Below, piece after piece: positions 8,281-17,553 of a stretch of DNA of 64,000 bases. The notes below the pieces were generated by a model that was given only the letters and a program-made list of their open reading frames with translations, ran no database searches and was not told the origin of the DNA. Every line of letters begins with the position of its first letter. The first letter of the stretch is position 1. The stretch comes from G963676655 sp963676655 (lineage in GTDB: Bacteria; Verrucomicrobiota; Lentisphaeria; Victivallales; Victivallaceae): positions 1,984,001-2,048,000 of the forward strand of contig CAXXKX010000003.1 of NCBI GenBank assembly GCA_963676655.2, written 5' to 3'. The position numbers and the translations under genes were made by a program.

Positions 8281-8988
8281 ATGCAAAAGCGGAAATTCAC
8301 CCTCATTGAACTTCTCGTTGTGATCGCTATCATCGCAATTCTCGCCTCAATGCTCTTGCCGGCGTTGAATCAGGCGCGTGAAAAAGCAAAAACAATAGCC
8401 TGCACCAATAATCTTAAACAGATCGGCTTGTCCTGTCTTATGTACGCGGGAGAGTATCAGGGGGCTATTCCGATCGGCTGGCACCGGGTAGATGGGCAGA
8501 ACAGCGGCTGGTATCAGTACATGTATACCTACAGTGGCACGACGAATTTCTTCAAATGTCCGGCGGTTATGGCCGGAGATCACAATGAGATTGCTTTCCG
8601 GACCCCGGGTTCAAGCGATACTTCATACAAAGCTCCGATCGATTACACGACAATATGTGAAGCTCTGGTCGGCAAGCGTCCCGGCGCTTATGTAAATATT
8701 GCGAATGGAGCCGACAGCGCTCGTTTTATGATCCCGAGGAAATTGAAAAAACCTACGGCAAGACTGCTTCTGGCCTGTTTTCCATTTCAGGACCGAATTT
8801 GCATACCGGGTCATACTTCGAGTTCTCATCGTGACGTAATAGAAGCGGTTAGCCAGGTTCCGGAGCGATTTCCGAGGCACGGCGCCTGGCTGCCCTATGT
8901 CGCAGTTGACGGGCATACCGATAAGGTGCGGCTTACGAGCACCGAACTGGTCACCAATGATTCGCGCCTTTTGTGGATTACATACTGA
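8281..8988 (+). CDS. DUF1559-type pseudopilin (type II secretion/type IV pilin-like), first copy
   Basis: Prepilin leader MQKRK followed by FTLIELLVVIAIIAILASM, with the conserved Glu at mature position 5. Next comes the LLPALNQAREKAK helix and a globular domain with NNLKQIGL, ending with a VDGHTDKV segment that resembles the H-X9-DG C-terminal motif of the family. The residue before the cleavage Phe is Lys rather than the canonical Gly. The protein should be an inner-membrane-anchored pseudopilin assembled by a type II secretion-like machine encoded elsewhere. The ATG at 8281 follows GGAG and is preferred to the in-frame ATG at 8269. It stands 34 bases before a large exported lyase gene, the same order as in three other places in this window. 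Confidence 0.9.
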   Translation: MQKRKFTLIELLVVIAIIAILASMLLPALNQAREKAKTIACTNNLKQIGLSCLMYAGEYQGAIPIGWHRVDGQNSGWYQYMYTYSGTTNFFKCPAVMAGDHNEIAFRTPGSSDTSYKAPIDYTTICEALVGKRPGAYVNIANGADSARFMIPRKLKKPTARLLLACFPFQDRICIPGHTSSSHRDVIEAVSQVPERFPRHGAWLPYVAVDGHTDKVRLTSTELVTNDSRLLWITY

Positions 8989-9022
8989 CAATCATCAACA
9001 GACAAAAAAACAGGGATAATTT

Positions 9023-12000
9023 ATGCATAAACTCTTAATTACCGGGATATTTTGCGCTTTTTCAGTTTTAGGCATCGCAGCGAAACCTGAACAGATTGAT
9101 TCGGCGGAGGCCGAAAAGTCTTCGATAAACCAGGCTTCCGCCAAGGTTGTTCAGGGAAAGCAGTTTTCCGGCGGCAGTGGGGTTGCATTGCATGCTGGGC
9201 GTAAGCTGTCACCGGATGAAATGCGCAAACCGCCAAAACCGGCATTGGTAATTAAGTTCAACTTACCCAAAGGCGGTGATTACAATCTGGTTTTACTCGG
9301 ATTCGCTCAGAATGGCGGATCTGACTCTTTTTATTACTCGATAAACGGCGGCCGGCTGTTTATGCAGGCGGTAAGAGCTGGAAAAGTTTTCCGGCTGAGA
9401 AAAAAAGTCAGGTTATCTGACGGCCCGCATACATTTGAGATATATTCACGTGAAAACGGCTGCATTATCGACAAACTGGAGATACTTCCTTTCAAGGGCA
9501 GACATGCCGGGCGTGGAAAATTGAAGATGCCGGATTGGCCGGCTCCGCCGATTTATCCGCCGTCCATCCGTCCACGCGTCCTGCTGAATCCGGAATTTAT
9601 CAAAACATTGAAACAGCGGATTGCGGTTTTATCGACCTATAAAGAAGCGTTGGAACGCATTAAATATTTTGCTGGTCTGGAAAATGGCGGAAAAATCGGC
9701 CGGGATAAAATGTACCGTTCGATATACTCGCGGGCAATACGCTGTCAGGCGTTTTTATATGTGCTTTCCGGCTCGAAACAGGACGGCGAAGCCGCATTGC
9801 GCAACCTTCTGGTTCTCTTGAAAGAAGCTAAATTTGAAAAACGTCAGGATATTTGCAGAAGTTACGGCGAACTGATTTACACCGCCGGAATTGTTTACGA
9901 CTGGTGCTACCCGTTGTTGTCGGATGCCGATAAAAAAGCGGTTGTCGCCGGGATTATGAAGTGGGCGCCGCGCATGGAGATCGGCTGGCCGCCGGTGCGG
10001 CAGAGTGCTTTGACCAGTCATGCCGGAGAAGCCCAGTTGCTGCGCGACTTATTGACCGCCGGGATTGCCGTTTATGATACCGATCCGAAAATCTACGATT
10101 ATTGTGCCAGCCGCTTTTTTGCCGAGATGGTTCCCGCCCGGGAATTTTTCTATAAATCCCATCGTCATCATCAGGGGGATTCATACGGGACTTACCGTTT
10201 TAATTGGGCCGTATGGTCCGCGGTACTCTTTAAGCGTATGAGCGGGAAAATGGTTTTTTTGCAAAACATGGGAAAAGTGCCGTATTCCTGGATTTATATG
10301 CGGCTGCCGGACGGCCAGACGCTCCGTGATGGTGATACCACTAGAACCGGTGCGTTCTGGATTGCTCCGCAACGACACTTGATGATCGCTAATCTCTATG
10401 GCGATCCTTACGTCAAATACGAATCTCTTTACCAGGGCGCGGAGGAATTTGCCAGAACATCCCCGCTCAATTATCTGCTGTTCAATGATCCCGACGTCAA
10501 ACCCAGACCGCACAGCGAGTTGCCCTGGACCAAATTCTTTCCGGAACCGCTCGGAGGAATGATCGCCCGCACCGGTTGGCAGATGGGCCCGGACAGTCCG
10601 GTGGCGGTAGTTGAAATGAAGGGGGCCGGATACCAGTTTAACAACCATATGCACTTGGATGCCGGGACTTTCCAGATATACTATAAAGGCTATCTGGCGA
10701 CCGATGGCGGGGCGTATTCCGGCTTGAAATATGGTACTCCGTTTGACTGGAGCTATAACAAACGCACTATCGCCCATAACGGAATGCTGGCGTACGATCC
10801 GAAAGAACAATTTGCCAAAGGCGACAACGACGGCGGACAGCGCCAGGTCAATAATGTGAAAGAACCGAAAAACCTGCAGGAACTGCTGGCAAAAGGCTAT
10901 CGAAATGGACATGTTCTTGCTCATGACTTCGGGCCGGACAAGCTTCGTCCATATTACAGTTATCTGAAAGTTGATTTAAAAGAAGCCTACAGCGCGAAAA
11001 AAATGGCCGCGTACACCCGGACATTCTGTTTTTTGAATTTTGCCGACGACAACCGACCAGGAGCGCTGATCGTCTTTGACCGGATGACTTGCGTTAAACC
11101 GGAAATCCGCAAAATCTGGCTGCTGCAATCGCTGTTCAAACCGCAGTTCAAGGGTAATACTATTACCGTGACCAGAGCGGATAAAGGCAATTCCGGGAAA
11201 CTGGTTGATACTATTCTGCTACCGGAACAAAACAATATCAAGCTTGAAGCTATTGGCGGTCCCGGCAAGGAAAACTGGGTCTTCGGCCATAATTATCCGA
11301 TTCCCCGGCACAGCGACCTCAGTAACGGCTGGCGCACCCAGTTGAGTCCTGAAAAGAGTGCATTAACCGATGAATTTCTGAATGTCATGCAGATTATGGA
11401 CCTAAAAGCAAAGGCGTTGCCGGTTAAGATGATAAATCAGCCGAATATTTTAGGGGTGGCGTTGAACAACCGCCTGGTCATCTTCCCGAAAAACGCTAAG
11501 GTTTTAGATCAAACCGTAACCTTTACGTTGCCGGCAGCGGACAAACCGGTACAAGTTCTGATAACCGGCCTGAAACCGGGCTGTTGGAGTGTCAACGGCA
11601 AGTTCAGTTGCGAAGTCAAAGCAGACTCAGGTACTGCGTTTTTCGTAATGCCGGGAAAAACTCAAGTCAAAATGACGCCCGCAGTCAAAAGTTCTCTGCC
11701 ACTGAAAAAATTCAATATCGCGCCCCCGGCTGAAAAACTGCCCGGCCCCCGGGTGATTATTAATAACAAGACTATTCCACTCGAATCAATGTTCCAAAAA
11801 GAAGGAAATACCTGGATTCCAGGTGTTATTGTTCTGCAAGCGGCCGGGGCGAAGTGTAATTATGTAAAGGGAGTGCTTACAGCCGAATATAAAGGACGAA
11901 AATTAAAGATCAAGCAGGGAACCCACCGCTGGTTTATCAATGGCGTCAAAATATATCTGAAGATGAATGCGCCAGAAGTCAATGGCGAGATTTATCTGCC

Positions 12001-12487
12001 GGTTGAGTCGGTTGCCTCTTTCCTGCAAATGCGCCCGACTCTGTATTGGGCGTCACGCTGCCTGGTGCTCAGCAAATATCCGGACGCCAGATTCAAATAT
12101 CCCTGGTACGAAGCCGTGCGGACCAACCGTCATAACGCGGCCCATCCGGTTATTGATGCTTGCGACGGCGATCTCAAATCCTATTGGGCCGGACGCGGGG
12201 TAAACAGTTATATTCAAGTTGATCTGGCTCAAACAATCTCTCTAAAGGGTGTTCGGATTGCCTGGTATAAAGGAACCAGCCGCCGGGCCATCTTTGAAAT
12301 TAGAACGTCCGCGGACGGCAAACAGTGGCGAACCGCCTTTTCCGGTAAATCATCCGGCGCAACCGAAAATGGTGAGACTTACAGTTTTACTCCGGTAAAA
12401 GCGCGTTATGTCCGGATTATCGGAAGGGGAAACACGGCCAACGACTTCAATTCCATCCGGGAAGCCGAAGTTATCCCGGTAAAGTAA
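9023..12487 (+). CDS. Exported multidomain heparinase II/III-like polysaccharide lyase
   Basis: 1154 residues. Signal peptide (residues 1-20, cleavage near AAK). An N-terminal carbohydrate-binding-like beta-sandwich covers roughly 25-155. An alpha/alpha-toroid follows from about 175 to 500, introduced by RPRVLLNPEF. The heparinase II/III-type beta-sandwich runs from about 510 to 800, with catalytic-site segments SHRHHQGDSYGTYRF and NNHMHLDAGTFQIYYKG. A domain resembling the copper-amine-oxidase N-terminal fold spans about 885-1020 (KTIPLESMF, YLPVESVASFL). An F5/8-type discoidin domain (CBM32-like) closes the protein from about 1025, ending KARYVRIIGRG and SIREAEVIPV. It probably cleaves alginate-, glucuronan- or glycosaminoglycan-like polyuronates by beta-elimination; the exact polymer cannot be told. 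It sits between two pseudopilin genes. Confidence 0.8.
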   Translation: MHKLLITGIFCAFSVLGIAAKPEQIDSAEAEKSSINQASAKVVQGKQFSGGSGVALHAGRKLSPDEMRKPPKPALVIKFNLPKGGDYNLVLLGFAQNGGSDSFYYSINGGRLFMQAVRAGKVFRLRKKVRLSDGPHTFEIYSRENGCIIDKLEILPFKGRHAGRGKLKMPDWPAPPIYPPSIRPRVLLNPEFIKTLKQRIAVLSTYKEALERIKYFAGLENGGKIGRDKMYRSIYSRAIRCQAFLYVLSGSKQDGEAALRNLLVLLKEAKFEKRQDICRSYGELIYTAGIVYDWCYPLLSDADKKAVVAGIMKWAPRMEIGWPPVRQSALTSHAGEAQLLRDLLTAGIAVYDTDPKIYDYCASRFFAEMVPAREFFYKSHRHHQGDSYGTYRFNWAVWSAVLFKRMSGKMVFLQNMGKVPYSWIYMRLPDGQTLRDGDTTRTGAFWIAPQRHLMIANLYGDPYVKYESLYQGAEEFARTSPLNYLLFNDPDVKPRPHSELPWTKFFPEPLGGMIARTGWQMGPDSPVAVVEMKGAGYQFNNHMHLDAGTFQIYYKGYLATDGGAYSGLKYGTPFDWSYNKRTIAHNGMLAYDPKEQFAKGDNDGGQRQVNNVKEPKNLQELLAKGYRNGHVLAHDFGPDKLRPYYSYLKVDLKEAYSAKKMAAYTRTFCFLNFADDNRPGALIVFDRMTCVKPEIRKIWLLQSLFKPQFKGNTITVTRADKGNSGKLVDTILLPEQNNIKLEAIGGPGKENWVFGHNYPIPRHSDLSNGWRTQLSPEKSALTDEFLNVMQIMDLKAKALPVKMINQPNILGVALNNRLVIFPKNAKVLDQTVTFTLPAADKPVQVLITGLKPGCWSVNGKFSCEVKADSGTAFFVMPGKTQVKMTPAVKSSLPLKKFNIAPPAEKLPGPRVIINNKTIPLESMFQKEGNTWIPGVIVLQAAGAKCNYVKGVLTAEYKGRKLKIKQGTHRWFINGVKIYLKMNAPEVNGEIYLPVESVASFLQMRPTLYWASRCLVLSKYPDARFKYPWYEAVRTNRHNAAHPVIDACDGDLKSYWAGRGVNSYIQVDLAQTISLKGVRIAWYKGTSRRAIFEIRTSADGKQWRTAFSGKSSGATENGETYSFTPVKARYVRIIGRGNTANDFNSIREAEVIPVK

Positions 12488-12553
12488 CTCTATTCCATCC
12501 CTGTTTTTTTCCGTTTATGGTTACTATTTTGCCAATAATGGTAATTTCAATAG

Positions 12554-12582
12554 TTGTTTCCACGTTGCTTAATGATTATAAT
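12554..12582 (+). promoter_or_regulatory. Promoter of the second pseudopilin gene
   Basis: TTGTTT (12554-12559), 17-base spacer, TATAAT (12577-12582), 42 bases before the ATG at 12625. Confidence 0.65.
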
Positions 12583-12624
12583 AGAAATAGTACATCGTAT
12601 GGCAATTAAGAATGGAGAGCAACT

Positions 12625-13422
12625 ATGAACACGAACAGGAAGTTTACACTGATTGAATTGCTGGTTGTGATAGCAATCATCGCGATTCTCGCGTCAATGC
12701 TGTTACCGGCCCTGCAAAACGCCCGCGAATCTGCCCGGAAGATAGCCTGTCTGAGCAATATCAAGCAGCTTGGTATGGTAATGCAGCTTTATCAGGAGGA
12801 TAACAAAGGATCATTCATTCCTTTTATGAGCCTTGATTATGACGGCAGCTCCGATGCCTACTGGCCGGGAATCCTGATGAAGGAAGGGTACGCAAAAAGC
12901 GCAAAATTCCTGTTCTGCCCCAAAAATGCGGCCAATGACATGCATGGGAACCTGACCCATAAAGCGAGCATGAATCTCGAAAATCCCATTTGGGGGGACT
13001 GGCGCTATATCGACTTCGGATATAATCGTAATCATATCGGCTCAAGCAAGCGTTACGGTTTTAATTCAACCGCACTTGGCTGTCTGCAATACGGTCCTCC
13101 GGTCAAGAACACCAAAATTGCCCGGCCATCGCAGACGATTGTTTCAGTTGACACTATGCATGGCGTGAATACCAAACGCGGCTGGTTTGTAGTTAATGAC
13201 GTATTGCCGGGTTCAGGAGCAGTTAGTTCAATCGGACCGGTCGCAACCCGTCACATGGGCTATGCCAACGTGCACTGGGCCGATGGACACGCAACCAGTG
13301 AAAAAGGCTCCGGCAATATGGCTCCGGGCAGCGCTCTTGATGAAATGCCTGATCCTTATCTGGTCCTGCCGTTCAATAAAATATCTTCATTTTCCGTAAC
13401 CGACTACTGGGATCGCTACTAA
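12625..13422 (+). CDS. DUF1559-type pseudopilin, second copy
   Basis: 265 residues. Leader MNTNRK then FTLIELLVVIAIIAILASM, LLPALQNARESARK helix, SNIKQLGMVMQLY, and a C-terminal VHWADGHATSE segment that is a clear DGH motif of the family. The -1 residue is Lys, not Gly. The ATG follows GGAGAG. The stop codon overlaps the next start (TAATG), so translation of the exported lyase at 13422 is probably coupled to this pseudopilin. That fixed stoichiometry supports a functional pairing. Confidence 0.92.
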   Translation: MNTNRKFTLIELLVVIAIIAILASMLLPALQNARESARKIACLSNIKQLGMVMQLYQEDNKGSFIPFMSLDYDGSSDAYWPGILMKEGYAKSAKFLFCPKNAANDMHGNLTHKASMNLENPIWGDWRYIDFGYNRNHIGSSKRYGFNSTALGCLQYGPPVKNTKIARPSQTIVSVDTMHGVNTKRGWFVVNDVLPGSGAVSSIGPVATRHMGYANVHWADGHATSEKGSGNMAPGSALDEMPDPYLVLPFNKISSFSVTDYWDRY

Positions 13423-14348
13423 TGAAAAAACACCTTATTGCTTTTACTGCCGGAATACTGTTTTGCACCGTCTGTCCGGGCGGCAAACCGTATGGCAATA
13501 CTTATGAACAGAGCATTATCAATAAAGATCGCAGCGTTAAGGCTGAAAACCTGATTTTCTTTGATGGTTTTGAGACCGGTGGCTTCCGCTTTATTGTCGG
13601 AGAATATAAAGGACCGAAAACCGGGCCGCTTTGGGCTCAGGCGCAATTTCAGGGCGACCACGCCGTCAGTTTTGTCGATACGCCGGTCAGGTCCGGTAAA
13701 AAAGCTGTTCGTTTCGAGTGGCGGAAAGCTTTTTTGAACAAAACCAATACCAGCAAAAAAGCAATGATTCATTACGGCAAGGTTACCAAAGTCGAGGGCG
13801 CTGAACGCTGGTACGGATTCAGCATGTATATGCCGGAAAAAGATTTTCCGGTCGAACCCAAATACAATATTGTTTTTTTTCAGCTGCACGCGACCCCGGA
13901 TAAACATTTGAAGGAAAAATACCGGATTCCGTTATTTTCCATCGTCCATCGCAAAGGCTGGTTGTGCAGTCATCACAGCTATGATCCGGTTAAGGTTTCA
14001 CCGCATAATGACAACATCAAAAAGAACAATGTGCTGATTAAAATATGTCCTTTGCAAAAGTTGTGGAATAAGTGGACTGATTTTGTCGTCCATGTAAAAC
14101 TCAGCTTGAAAGGTCAGGGACTTTTGCAAATCTGGATGGATGGCAAACTTGTGGCCGATCAGAAGAATATCAACATCGGTTATAATGACGACATCGGGCC
14201 CTATCCTTCATGGGGTATTTACTCATACAACGGGAAAGACAAAAGAGTTCTCTTTTTCGACGAAATATATGTCGGGAATGAAAAATCTGACTACTTCAAG
14301 GTTGCCCCCGGGAAATTTGATCATACGCAGATCAAGCCGGTCAAATAA
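13422..14348 (+). CDS. Exported polysaccharide lyase (PL20 / heparin-lyase-like jelly roll)
   Basis: 308 residues with a signal peptide (MKKHLIAFTAGILFCTVCPG). The body reads as a single beta-jelly-roll: FFDGFETGGF, TPVRSGKKAVRFEWR, ERWYGFSMYMP, IVFFQLHATPD, WTDFVVHVKLS, GLLQIWMDGKLVAD, WGIYSY, LFFDEIYVG. This order is typical of the Polysacc_lyase (PF14099) group, which holds PL20 glucuronan lyases and relatives. It overlaps the pseudopilin stop by one base and has little ribosome binding site of its own, so it should be made by translational coupling. Likely role: depolymerising a polyuronate together with the heparinase-like lyase upstream. Family subgroup not certain. Confidence 0.75.
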   Translation: MKKHLIAFTAGILFCTVCPGGKPYGNTYEQSIINKDRSVKAENLIFFDGFETGGFRFIVGEYKGPKTGPLWAQAQFQGDHAVSFVDTPVRSGKKAVRFEWRKAFLNKTNTSKKAMIHYGKVTKVEGAERWYGFSMYMPEKDFPVEPKYNIVFFQLHATPDKHLKEKYRIPLFSIVHRKGWLCSHHSYDPVKVSPHNDNIKKNNVLIKICPLQKLWNKWTDFVVHVKLSLKGQGLLQIWMDGKLVADQKNINIGYNDDIGPYPSWGIYSYNGKDKRVLFFDEIYVGNEKSDYFKVAPGKFDHTQIKPVK

Positions 14349-14410
14349 CCTGCTTTTCCGATTATGATTATATTTTAACCATTTATGTTTATAGTCATGT
14401 TTCAAAATCA

Positions 14411-14439
14411 TTGCAAAACACTCTGAAAATGGTTATTAT
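14411..14439 (+). promoter_or_regulatory. Promoter of the symporter-dehydrogenase operon
   Basis: TTGCAA (14411-14416), 17-base spacer, TATTAT (14434-14439), 32 bases before the ATG at 14472. Confidence 0.6.
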
Positions 14440-14471
14440 ATAACATAAAACATTAACTATGCAGGAATTTT

Positions 14472-16286
14472 ATGAGTAATATATCATACATCGATTATAC
14501 GGTGATCATTGTTTATCTTATTTCAATGGCCCTGGTCGGGGTAGTCTTCGAGCGCTTCAACAAAAATACCGATGACTTTGTCCGCAGTGGCTGCCGGGCC
14601 ACCTGGTGGCTGGTCGGGTCCAGCAGTTTCATGACCGCGTTCAGCGCATGGACATTTACGGGCGCGGCCGGGGCGGCGTTTGACGCCGGCTGGTCCTTTA
14701 CGGTAATTTTCTTCACAAACGCGGTTGGGTTCCTGATTCAGGCATTGTTCCTGGCTCCCTGGTTCAGGCAATTACGCGCAGTTTCAATTCCGGAGGTGAT
14801 TCGAGGTCGTTTCAATACTCAGACTCAGCAGTTTTGCGCCTATCTTGGAACTATTGTCGGGATGATTGGCGCGGCGATCACCCTGTACGGACTGGCCGTT
14901 TTTACTTCGACGGTTTTCGGTTTCAATATTACGGTCGTTATTTGCGCTCTTGGCTGCGTTGTGCTTTTTTATTCCTGCCTGTCCGGTAACTGGGCGGTAA
15001 TGGCTACCGATTTTATTCAAGCGATTATTTTATTTCCGCTGACAGTATTAATTGCGATCCTGGCCCTGATGGAGATTGGGGGAATCAGCGGATTACTCCA
15101 TGAAATCGAGGTTCAGGGGCTGACTGAGCAATACAAGCTTTTCAATACCGGAGAATTCAATGACCGGGTGATCGACTTTTCCCTGATGTGGGCTTTCGGA
15201 TTGCTGATCTTTAAATGCTGTGGCTTCATGGGGCTCAGCGCCGCCCGAAGGTATTTTGCGGTCAAGGACGGTAAAGAGGCAAGAAAAGCGGCCTGGCTGG
15301 CCTTCTTCCTAATGCTGGGCGGGACTTTTATCTGGATTATTCCGCCGATGGTGGCGCGGTTGCGTTTTGCCGATGCGGTTATGAGTGTCGGCGGCTCGAA
15401 ACCGGCCGAAACCGCGTATGCGGTAATCAGTATGAAACTATTGCCGCAGGGCATGATCGGTTTGATGGTTGTCGCGATGTTTGCCGCTACGATGAGTTCC
15501 ATGGACAGCGGCCTGAATACAAATGCCGCCGTATTTGTCAATGACATCTATCCGGCGTTGTGCAAGCTCTTCAGGAAAAAAATGCTCGAAGGAAAAAAAT
15601 TGCTGCTGCTGGCTCAGGGCTGGACCCTGCTGATGGGGGTTGCGATAATTATGATCGCGATTAACTTTTCGCAACTTAAAGGCGTCGGGGTATTTCGCCT
15701 GATGCAGGAACTCGGAGCGATTTTCGGCTCAGTGATCGGAGTGCCGATGTTGCTCGGGTTGTTTATTCGCAAAACTCCACCGTGGTCGGCTATGGCGGCC
15801 ATTCTGGTTGCCGCGATTCCTTCGACTATCGGTTATTTGAGCGGGAAAAATTATGAGTTTATCCAGGCGATTCCGTGGTTGGCTTCGCCATGGAAGATCT
15901 ATGTCAGATTTTTCCTGAATGCCGGAGTTGGTTCTGTCGTGTTTATATTGTCGGCGCTGTTTTACAAATATTCACCGCGGGATTACATTGAAAGGCTCAA
16001 AAAATTCTTTACCAATATGCGTACTCCGGTTGATTTTGAGAAAGAAGTAGGCGGAGCGGTCGATCTCAGTCAACTGCTGATCATCGGTTGCTTTTGTCTT
16101 GTTATCGGGATTTTGATCTGCCTGCTTATGTTTATGCCGAACAGTTGGGGCTTTACCGGTCGCGGCGGAATTCTGTTTGTCGGCGGTACTATTGCCGGTG
16201 TCGGCCTGCTGCTTTATCTTGCCGGCCGGCGCAGTGTCAGGGAACTGAAAAAACTTCAAGCTGAAAGCGGGGAGAACGAAAAATGA
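14472..16286 (+). CDS. Sodium/solute symporter (SSS family)
   Basis: 604-residue integral membrane protein with about 13-14 hydrophobic segments. The SSS core is visible: YTVIIVYLISMALVGVVF as first helix, the region ATWWLVGSSSFMTAFSAWTFTG, SIPEVIRGRFN, and later MFAATMSSMDSGLNTNAAVFVNDIY, which is the family's sodium-site helix with its paired serines. It should import a sugar acid or oligosaccharide product with Na+. It begins with a good AGGAA site and overlaps the next gene by four bases (ATGA), so the two are one operon. Placement after two lyases suggests uptake of unsaturated uronate products. Confidence 0.9.
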   Translation: MSNISYIDYTVIIVYLISMALVGVVFERFNKNTDDFVRSGCRATWWLVGSSSFMTAFSAWTFTGAAGAAFDAGWSFTVIFFTNAVGFLIQALFLAPWFRQLRAVSIPEVIRGRFNTQTQQFCAYLGTIVGMIGAAITLYGLAVFTSTVFGFNITVVICALGCVVLFYSCLSGNWAVMATDFIQAIILFPLTVLIAILALMEIGGISGLLHEIEVQGLTEQYKLFNTGEFNDRVIDFSLMWAFGLLIFKCCGFMGLSAARRYFAVKDGKEARKAAWLAFFLMLGGTFIWIIPPMVARLRFADAVMSVGGSKPAETAYAVISMKLLPQGMIGLMVVAMFAATMSSMDSGLNTNAAVFVNDIYPALCKLFRKKMLEGKKLLLLAQGWTLLMGVAIIMIAINFSQLKGVGVFRLMQELGAIFGSVIGVPMLLGLFIRKTPPWSAMAAILVAAIPSTIGYLSGKNYEFIQAIPWLASPWKIYVRFFLNAGVGSVVFILSALFYKYSPRDYIERLKKFFTNMRTPVDFEKEVGGAVDLSQLLIIGCFCLVIGILICLLMFMPNSWGFTGRGGILFVGGTIAGVGLLLYLAGRRSVRELKKLQAESGENEK

Positions 16287-17275
16287 AAATATGTTTTGCC
16301 AAACAATCCGGATCGGATGTTTTTTACGAGTTAGTCAACGGGGAAACCAAAGCCTGGCTGGATGCGCATGACTGGGAGCTTGATATTCCCGGTCCGTCAG
16401 ACGACGTCAGGGAGTTTCTCAAGGGATGTGACGGGATTATCACTACCTGGGGTTCTCCTTGTATGGACCAGGCTGTCCTCGACGCCAATCCTAACTTGAA
16501 AATTATTGGTCATGCCGCCGGTTCTGTCGCGGATTACATTGCGCCTGAAGTTTTTGAAGCCGGAATCAAAGTAACCACTGCGAACAATTTAATGGCAAAA
16601 GCGGTGGCCGATTGGTGCCTGACCATGACCCTGGTCGGGTTGCGGCGTTTTCTCGATTACGCGTCATTCGGCGGTAAAGCTGATTTAAAATGGAACATGA
16701 ATGGCCGGGCCAAATCGATCCAAAGCGCGACGATTGGCATATGGGGCTTCGGGACTATCGCGTCACACTATATTGAACTGCTCAAGCCGCTGAACCCGGC
16801 AAAAATCCTGGTCAACAGCAATCATCTCTCTGAAGCGGATGCCGCTTCACGCGGTATGGTCAAAACCGAGTTTTATGAAATTTTCGCTAAGTCGGATGTT
16901 ATTCTGCTGTTGTCCTCGTTGACGCCCAAAACGGCTGGGATGGTAGGACAGGAACAATTGGCCTTAATTAAAGATGACGCGGTTCTGATAAACTGCGGCC
17001 GGGGCAAGCTGGTTGATGAGGCCGCCTTATATGCTGAACTTGGCAAAGGCCGTTTTACGGGTATTCTTGACGTTTTCCATAAGGAACCGCTGCCGGAAAC
17101 CTCGCCTCTGTTAACGATGCCGAATGTGATTCTTACTCCTCATAATGCGGGCCGACCAAGTCGCGGCTGTTACGTTCCATTCATTTTGGATGAGTTCAAA
17201 CGCTTTTTCAATGGCCACCCCCTGGAAGGCGAAGTATCCCGGGAACGTGCCGGCACCATGACCTCGCAAAAGTAA
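16283..17275 (+). CDS. D-isomer-specific 2-hydroxyacid dehydrogenase
   Basis: 330 residues. NAD-binding Rossmann segment IGIWGFGTIA (the third glycine of GxGxxG is replaced by Ala). Catalytic residues are recognisable: Arg in INCGRGKLVDE, Glu in FHKEPLPE, and His in LTPHNAG. The family reduces or oxidises 2-keto/2-hydroxy acids such as phosphoglycerate, glyoxylate or keto-sugar acids. Coupled by ATGA overlap to the symporter, it most likely handles a 2-keto acid formed from imported uronates (inference). GGGGAG precedes the start. Confidence 0.85.
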   Translation: MKICFAKQSGSDVFYELVNGETKAWLDAHDWELDIPGPSDDVREFLKGCDGIITTWGSPCMDQAVLDANPNLKIIGHAAGSVADYIAPEVFEAGIKVTTANNLMAKAVADWCLTMTLVGLRRFLDYASFGGKADLKWNMNGRAKSIQSATIGIWGFGTIASHYIELLKPLNPAKILVNSNHLSEADAASRGMVKTEFYEIFAKSDVILLLSSLTPKTAGMVGQEQLALIKDDAVLINCGRGKLVDEAALYAELGKGRFTGILDVFHKEPLPETSPLLTMPNVILTPHNAGRPSRGCYVPFILDEFKRFFNGHPLEGEVSRERAGTMTSQK

Positions 17276-17494
17276 TTTTCTTTCATTACTGTCCAGTAAA
17301 CTTTTTAAATACTAACTCCGAACAAACCAGATTGACGATTTAAATTTCTCCAATCTGGCGGTTTCAAGATTTTACTTCTTGTTTATAGCCAATAGACCAG
17401 GCAGCTTTGTAAAGACTTACCCCTCCCCTTGTTACATGTAAGTCATTCATGATAAATCTATAATGATTTATATAAATTCAAACAGTCCGACAAT

Positions 17495-17523
17495 TTGACA
17501 AACCCGCTTTCAACGTATATATT
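17495..17523 (+). promoter_or_regulatory. Strong promoter of RAYT copy 2
   Basis: TTGACA (17495-17500), 17-base spacer, TATATT (17518-17523), 30 bases before the ATG. The layout is the same as at copy 1. Confidence 0.7.
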
Positions 17524-17553
17524 ATCACCAAAACCAACGAATAGGAGGACAAA

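Noticed and set aside
10181..10924. 247-codon minus-strand frame inside the heparinase-like lyase gene
   Set aside because: Antisense shadow; the catalytic segments of the lyase lie exactly here on the plus strand.
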